Assembly: GCA_021209875.1 (NCBI GenBank)
Contig: JAGYVD010000001.1
Coordinates: 1,488,001-1,552,000, forward strand
DNA: 64,000 bases
Origin: Rosellinia necatrix
Lineage: Eukaryota > Ascomycota > Sordariomycetes > Xylariales > Xylariaceae
Direction of reading: 5' to 3'
A program made the position numbers and the translations under genes. The stretch's first letter is position 1. Each line of letters starts with the position of its first letter. The notes below the pieces were generated by a model that saw nothing but the letters and a program-made list of their open reading frames with translations, searched no databases and had not been told where the DNA came from. Shown in pieces: positions 57,087 to 64,000 of the stretch.

Positions 57087-60000
57087 ATGAAGACTAGTAT
57101 TCCCGGCGACATCCTTCTCTTCGGCGGACAGGGCTCGAAACAGCACCTATCTGACCGGGGTGCGGTTGCTGAACTAGAGAGAAATCTCGGCGAAGCGAAG
57201 CCATTATTCAAATTATTTCTGCAGCAATGCTTGGAAGCCTTCTACTCCGAGTGTGGCAATCTAACCGAGAAAGAACGAACGATTTTGGGACGGGACCCTA
57301 GCGATTTCTACGAAAACTCCGAGGCTCTCCTTTTTCCGTCTGAGGCCATTCGCTCACATCCGATTACCGAGACGATATCTTTATACATACGCCAGATCCT
57401 TGAGCTAGCCGTCTTCGCCGCACAAAGCGATGTCTATCCCCGAATCATAGAAGTGACCGGCGTTTGCACGGGGCTAATACCCGCCGTCTTGGCTGCGTCA
57501 ACTTTATCGTACGAGTCAGAAGAGTTTTTCGGCTCAGCCCTTCATGGCTTCCGTCTCGCGTTTTACGTCGGCCTCAGGTCGGTGTCTGTTTGTTATGACT
57601 TGCTTGATTCCCAACCGCAGGACTCCGGGTGGGTTCTCAGTACGTTTGGTTGGCCAACCGGCGAGCTCGAGGCGGCTCTGTCCGAATTCCGCAGTCAGCA
57701 ACAACAGGTAGCTCTTGCAAAATGGGACGACGCCGAACAATTATAACTAACTACGACTTAGGAACTTGGTCGTATGATTCAGATTTCCGCCATTTTCGAT
57801 GACGGCGTCCATTCTCTCAGTGGCCCTGGCCATATCCTATCCGAGTTCCGGTCTAAAATGGTCCCTCCTTCCATTCAGTGCCGCATAGCACATGTCCATG
57901 GATTCTATCACGGGGGCTCGTCAATGGACGCCGTGGTAGAGCAAGTTTTGAACAATGTTAAGAATAGACGCATCAATTTTCCCACATGGGATACTCTCCA
58001 TGCTCCGTTGAGGTCATCGACAACGGGTGCCCGCATGATCAAGGGGAGCAGCCACCAATCTCTCCTTGAAACCGTTCTTCGCAGTATTTTTGTCGAGGTT
58101 TGCGACTGGAAGAAGACTCGTGATGAGCTCCTTAACGAAACTATCAAGTACCTCACCCACGACCCCAAGGCCGAGTTCCGAGTCCTGTGTGTAGGCCCCG
58201 GTGCACGATCCCTTGTTCAAGGCGTGCCTACACACGACAGACTACGTATCATCGACAATCTGTCTGTCCCGATAGATGATAATACGCGAGATATGATAGC
58301 GATCGTCGGCATGTCCCTAAATTATCCCGGCGCAGATTCCAGGGATCAACTATGGGATATGCTTGAAAATGCACGATCTACCGCTTCCAAGGTAAGTGAA
58401 AAGTTACCCTCCATAGTCCTACGTTGCATAGTTTTAACAATCCTAACCCAGATCCCATCACTACGCTTTGATACGTCCGCGAAGCTCGAAAACAGATTCG
58501 GGAACTTCCTAGAAGACCCATTTCAGTTCGATCCCGGGTTCTTTAATATCTCTCCTCGAGAGGCAAAGTCTATGGATCCGCAGCAGCGCTTGTTGCTCCA
58601 AGCGGCTTTCGAAGCCCTCGAGGACTCTGGGTATTCACCTAATTCGACTCCAACTTTCCAAAAAGACTCATTTGGTGTCTTCGTCGGTGTTGCGACAGGT
58701 GACTATGTCGATAATCTGCGACAAGACATCGACGTCTATTATAGTCCAGGGACTTTGAGGGCCTTTTTAAGTGGACGTATTTCCTATGCATTTGACTTTC
58801 TCGGTCCATCAATGGTTGTCGACACTGCCTGTTCATCATCTCTTGTTGCCCTCTATCAAGCATGTCGCGCCCTTCAGTCTGGAGAATGTACCGCCGCGAT
58901 AGCTGGTGGCGTGAACACGATTTCCAGCCCTGATGTGAGTATCCCCGATTGCCATAGTCTCGAATGCACCCACTAATAATCATTAGATGTATAGCGGCCT
59001 TGGACGCGCTCACTTTCTGAGCCCGACCGGACAGTGCAAGCCCTTTGATGCGGCTGCTGACGGGTACTGCCGAGCTGAAGGTTGCGGTTTGGTGGTTGTG
59101 AAAAGGCTGTCGAGTGCGATTGAGGAAAACGACAAAATCTACGGCGTAATTCGTGGTATTGGTATCAACCAATGCGGAACAGCCAAATCAATAACGCATC
59201 CCGATCATTCCACGCAAGCAGCCTTATTCAAACAAGTCCTCATCTCCAGTCGCACAGCCCCAGACACCATCAGTGTTGTTGAAGCTCATGGAACAGGGAC
59301 CCAGGCTGGTGACTACGCCGAAATTCAAAGCCTCAACAGCGCCTTCGGGCCTCGGTCCCGGTCGAACCCCTTATATTTAAGTTCAATCAAAGGAAATATT
59401 GGCCACGCGGAGGCCGCGTCCGGGCTTGCAGGGCTCGGAAAGCTATTAACGATGATGCACAAAGGTGCAATACCCCCCCAAGCCTCGTTCAAAACGCTCA
59501 ACCCTCGTCTTCAGGAGAAAATTCACAATACGATCGTCCCCACGCAGCTCACAAAATGGGAGCGGCTCACGAACGGAGCTCCACGAAGAGCCATGTTAAA
59601 CAATTTTGGGGCTGCGGGATCGAATGCGGCGCTCATACTCGAGGAATACGTACCTAATACAAAGGCCAGTTCTACAAATGAGGGGGCCGTCCCGGATCGA
59701 TCCCATCACGTCTTAAACATTTCAGCCAAAAGCGAACGTTCTCTACAGCTTCTCAGGGATAGAATCATTGCCCATATTGAAGCCAACCCCCAACTTAGCA
59801 TCGCTGATTTGTGCTATACCATGAACGCACGGAGACAAGTACACACTGGCTTCCGCCTGTCGGCAACAGGATCAAATCTTACCCAACTTGCGAACTCCTT
59901 ACGCCAATCTTCGCCTAGCCAAAATGACTCTAAAAAAGGTCCGAGAAAATCCATCTTCGTGTTCTCGGGTCAAGGGCATGCGCAAAAGGGCATGGGAGCA

Positions 60001-63000
60001 GAGATGTTTTCAACTGTGCCCGGCTTCCGTCTCATCGTTGACAATTGTGATAAAATACTATCTGAGAACGGGTTTCCCGTTGTCGGCCCCTTTCTATCTG
60101 GCTCCACCTACCCGGATGTGGACGAATACACCAAAAATGAGGTGGCTATTACGCAGTGTGCATTGTTCACCCTAGAGTACGCCCTCGCCAGCACTTGGAT
60201 TAAATGGGGGTTGGCCCCAGATATCGTTGTAGGACATAGGTGAGTACAATTGCCATCATATATCTCCGCATTTGCTAACTAGTCTCAACAGCATCGGAGA
60301 GTACGCTGCTATGGCCATCGCAGGCATTTTAGATGTTAAGGACGCCTTACTATTAACCGCGAAGCGTGCCAAGCTCATCACCACCAAGTGTGTGGAAGGT
60401 ATGTCAGGAATGGTAACCTGTAGGAGTACAGTTGATATTATCAGCCCCCTCCTCGAAAAGGACGACCTACAATTTTCTGGACTTAGCATCGCCTGTTTGA
60501 ACAGCCACGAAGATATTGTGGTTGCCGGCCCATCCGAACCCTTAGCCCGCTTCGTCGAATACTGCAACGGAAATGGGATCAAAGCTAAAAAGCTGAAAGT
60601 TCCCTATGGGTTTCATTCCCCATGCATGGATCCTATATTGGAAGATTTAGAGGCCTGTGCCTCAGCCTTCACGACTGGCAAAACAGATATTCTTCTTGGG
60701 TCGAGTCTTCAAGGAAAGCTTTTGGATCCAGATGAGAAAGTGCAAGCGGATTATTTCGTACAACATACACGGAGTGCTGTCAATTTCCACAGCGTTGTTC
60801 GGGATATTGAAAGGTCGTTCCCAGGCGTCGGTCTAGACTTTATAGAAATTGGCCCTTTCCCGACAAGTGAGTTGACCCAACTGCCGTCCTTTCAATTTAG
60901 AAACATTGCTGATATTTGTAGCGGAATCAATGATTCGGAGAACTATCGAAAAATCACATTATACTTTCCTACCATCTCTAAAGCCTACAGAGAATTCATG
61001 GGAGACTTTATCCCGTAGCTTAAGTTCCTTGTTCCTACGGAATCATGCCATCAAGTGGAGGGATATCTACAACGGTTCATCCGCGAAGCCCCTGGAATCT
61101 CTTCCAAAATATCCGTTGAATACTGCTCAGTACTACGTTCGATTTCAAGATCAGCCTATCATAAAATCCGAACCCCGAGAAGAAATTGTGAAACCTGCAT
61201 ACGAGTTCCTCAACTCTGCACCGCCAACCGTTTCTGGAGATTTGGCCAGGTTTCAAACAAATCTAACGCGCATAGCACCATATATCAAGGCGCATTCCGT
61301 TGCTGGGGTGCCACTTTGCCCCGCATCAGTACTTATGGAGGTTGTGCTCGAGGCTCTTAGTGTATCCCAAGGCGAATCGAATACTAGTCTGCATCTCCTC
61401 GAGGACATCGTCTTCGAGAAACCACTCGTCTACGCAGACAACATGACAGGCGAAACCAGCCTTCAAACCGAGCTCGACATGGATTCCGGGAAACGGGCGC
61501 GCTTCTCGCTCTCTTCGAAAAACCAACTCCACTGCTCTGGAATTGTCACTCGAAAATCACTTAACGAAGTTGTCGATACATTTGCAAGGAAATCAGCTTT
61601 TGTAAAGAGACTACGAGCCACACCAGAGGAGTATTCAGGGCCTGGTTTTGATTCATTCTCCCCTAAGACGATATACCAAGTCATATTTCCTCGGGTGGTG
61701 GCTTACAGCGAACCGTTTCTCACCCTCAAGCAGCTTTTCGTGAGCGAATCTAGGCTTGAAGGTTGTGGGAAGTTCCAAATCGATGGGTCGTTGCTGCAAG
61801 ACAAATTTGTCTGCCATCCGGCTTTCCTGGACACATTACTCCACGCTCCAGGCTTCATAGCTAACATCTATGTCCCGGCGGATGTGGCTTGCATTTGTGT
61901 TGGCGTTGAGCGCGCATATGCACCGCCTACACAAGACTTGACAGCTGGCGAAATGACGATATATTGTAGTCTGACAGACCTGGGTCATTCGGTAATCGCC
62001 GACGCGTACGTAATTGATTCGAACGACAAGATAGTGGCCTTTATCGAAGGGTCTTGCTTCAAGAAAATACCACTGAAGTCTTTCAATAATCACCTTTCCC
62101 GAACGCTCCAAGCGTCGCTTCCCAAAGCGCACCCTACCAAGGCGCCTCTTGTCAGGGCGACCCCGGCTGAAGGGCTACCTATTAAAGCACCAATACCCAC
62201 CCGGAAAGCCTTGAACCCATCGCCATCTCACGTCGAGGAGACGATTCGGTCCATCGTTCAAGAGTGCTGTGGCGTATATCTGGACCCCTCCAGCAGTACT
62301 ACACTAGTTGAAGCGGGTGTCGATAGTCTCATGCTTATTGAAATAACGCAGATGATTCGCAGTCGGCTCCCACAGATAGAAATTAATGACGCCAGCCTTG
62401 ACAACTATTCTACGCTGCGAGAGTTTACCAGCATATTATCCGCCGCGCCTGCCGAGAAGCCATTTCCCAAGATCCCGACACCAGACTTGACCCGTCAGAA
62501 TTCCCCAAAGATACAAGACGTCGCGATCCCCCGCACACCGACACCTAACGATCTGGAATTCTTTTCCCCTATTAAGGATCTCATATTCGAAACCTGTGGG
62601 ATACAGATCGAAGCCGGGATGATGGATCTGGAATTGGCCACACTCGGCGTGGATTCGCTTCTCTCTATCGAGCTTGGTGACGTGCTGAGGGAAAGATTCG
62701 GCTTCATCCTCGACGATAGCCAGCACAATATCCCGGAACTCACATTCAACCAGCTGGAGAAGATCCTCGACGCGAACCTACGCACACCGAGCGATACGCC
62801 GAAATCGCCCGAGTCGCAGGCCAGCGCCGCCGCGTCGCTGGTTACCATTCCGACGCCGGAAAACGCGATGCTGTCCCCTCCCGGAGAGTACAATTTCCAG
62901 AGGATCGTACAGCAACAGACCAGCGGGCCTCCGAAAAGCGGCACATATCTATTCCACGACGGCAGCGGCCACTGCAGCATGTATTCGCGCATTTCCAACC

Positions 63001-63808
63001 TGAACCGCAACATCACCGGCGTTTTCAGCCCGGATCTATCCACCGACATAGACCGCCTGGAGGACCTCGCCAGTCTTTACATAAAGCGAACCAGCCTCTA
63101 CAGCGAACAAGAGGTCGTTCTAGGTGGTAAGTGAAACAGCGATACCCCGACGTAAATTCCATTACTCTAAGATTGCTTTTGGCTGGGCAGGTTGGTCGTT
63201 CGGTGGAGTGTTGGCGTTTGAGGTGTCGCGCCAACTGCGGGCGCTCGGCCGGACGGTCAAGGGCCTGATCCTGATCGACTCGCCGCCGCCGGTGGACCAC
63301 AAGGCGCTCCCGGAGGAGATCATCGCCCACGTCCTGGGCGGCGGCAAGGCGGCCGGGAACACGACCCCTGCCGCCGAGGCGTCGAACCAAGCAAGGGAAC
63401 GGATCCGGCACAGGTTCCTGTACCATGCTAAGCTGCTGCAGAACTACCACCCCGAGCCACGGGCGGAAAACGTTCCGTGCGTGATGCTCAAGTGCTCCCG
63501 CTCGATGGATACGGAAACGCTGTGCAACGTGGCATACCCCTGGATCAGCGACGACGATTTCAGGGCAAAGACAGCAACGCAATGGGAACAGTTGATGGGA
63601 AGAAATATCCCTGTTCTGGATATTGCTTGTAATCATTTCCAAGTCTTTGACGCAGAATACGTAAGGGCTTTTTATTTTATTTTTTTATTGTTATTTTTTT
63701 TTATATATATAACGTATGCGGAAATCGCGACGCGACGGGCGCTAACTTTCATGACAGGTTGAGGATGTATCGCGGAAATTGATGCTGGCCTGTGAGATGT
63801 TGGATTGA
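57087..63808 (+). CDS. Non-reducing polyketide synthase (SAT-KS-MAT-PT-ACP-ACP-TE), frameshifted
   Basis: Exons 57087-57707, 57762-58391, 58452-58934, 58987-60239, 60292-63126, 63191-63660, 63758-63808; about 2,113 residues if the frame were intact. SAT: GVCTGLIPA (Cys about 127). KS: DTACSSS (Cys about 540), EAHGTGT, KGNIGHAEA. MAT: GHSIGEYA (Ser about 996, its codon split by an intron). PT: KAHSVAGVPLCPAS (His about 1329) and HPAFLDTLLHAPG (Asp about 1508). ACPs: GVDSLMLIEI (about 1674) and GVDSLLSIELGD (about 1784). TE: GWSFGG (about 1943), LILIDSP, CNHFQVFD. No KR, DH or ER. It should make an aromatic polyketide. Between MAT and PT the frame shifts by +1 at the five-A run 60949-60953; as read the protein stops at 61018 and loses PT, ACPs and TE. 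Confidence 0.93.
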
Positions 63809-64000
63809 GGACACTGGGAATTTTGACGCTTGAGGCGGCGACTGTGGATAGAACTTGATATGCTATGAGTGGCTGGACCCAAACATTGATTATTACGAGA
63901 AATATCAAATACAATCGCTCAAACTCATTTACTTAGTCGCACGTCCCTTGACCGTCCAGAGATCGAATACTCTTTTGAAAGACCATATCGCTCGCCTTCT

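Noticed and set aside
1..64000. CRISPR arrays, bacterial operons, insertion sequences or an intact transposon
   Set aside because: None seen. The tandem repeats lack spacer structure, and no transposase or reverse transcriptase frame was found.

Overview
The window comes from a filamentous ascomycete (Pezizomycotina, most likely Sordariomycetes). Genes carry short spliceosomal introns (about 45-170 bp, GTAAGT-type donors, CTAAC-type branch sites), genes lie on both strands with long gene-poor gaps, and the content is typical of that group: HET domain protein, sedolisin, non-reducing polyketide synthase (NR-PKS), NRPS-like reductase, a fungal NFX1-type helicase fused to AAA domains. All gene models are my own splice readings; exon joins were checked for reading phase by hand. 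I cannot name the genus.

Layout. 1-1000: decayed TPR gene. 1.7-2.7 kb: uncharacterised low-complexity protein. 3.7-6.4 kb: a ZZ-like zinc-finger gene whose 3' half is a tandem array of near-identical mini-exons and introns, overlapping an open C-terminal exon in another phase. 9.6-10.3 kb: intronless, GC-rich HAD-IIB phosphatase that looks bacterial. 11.1-11.9 kb: secreted/type I membrane protein. 16.8-17.6 kb: Myb-like protein. 22.4-23.8 kb: fungal orphan family member. 24.3-31.9 kb: 2,378-residue NFX1-type helicase with three CbxX-type AAA ATPase domains. 32.7-35.2 kb: sedolisin protease. 36.3-38.4 kb: convergent APQ12-like and GPN3 genes. 40.5-41.8 kb: S-adenosylmethionine synthetase. 42.85 kb: tRNA-Gly(GCC). 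Several gaps of 1-5 kb contain no gene that I can support.

45.4-63.8 kb is a biosynthetic cluster: O-methyltransferase and FAD phenol-type monooxygenase (divergent), a HET gene, then an NRPS-like A-T-reductase and a NR-PKS (SAT-KS-MAT-PT-ACP-ACP-TE; divergent). The expected logic, inferred from the families, is: the PKS makes an aromatic acid, the A-T-R enzyme reduces it to an aldehyde or alcohol, the monooxygenase hydroxylates the ring and the methyltransferase caps a phenol. The two divergent promoters share several sequence words in the middle of each, suggesting a common regulator. Both the PKS and the methyltransferase carry a +1 base in a homopolymer that breaks the frame, so the cluster is either decaying or the assembly has indel errors here. 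The cluster may continue past the right edge.
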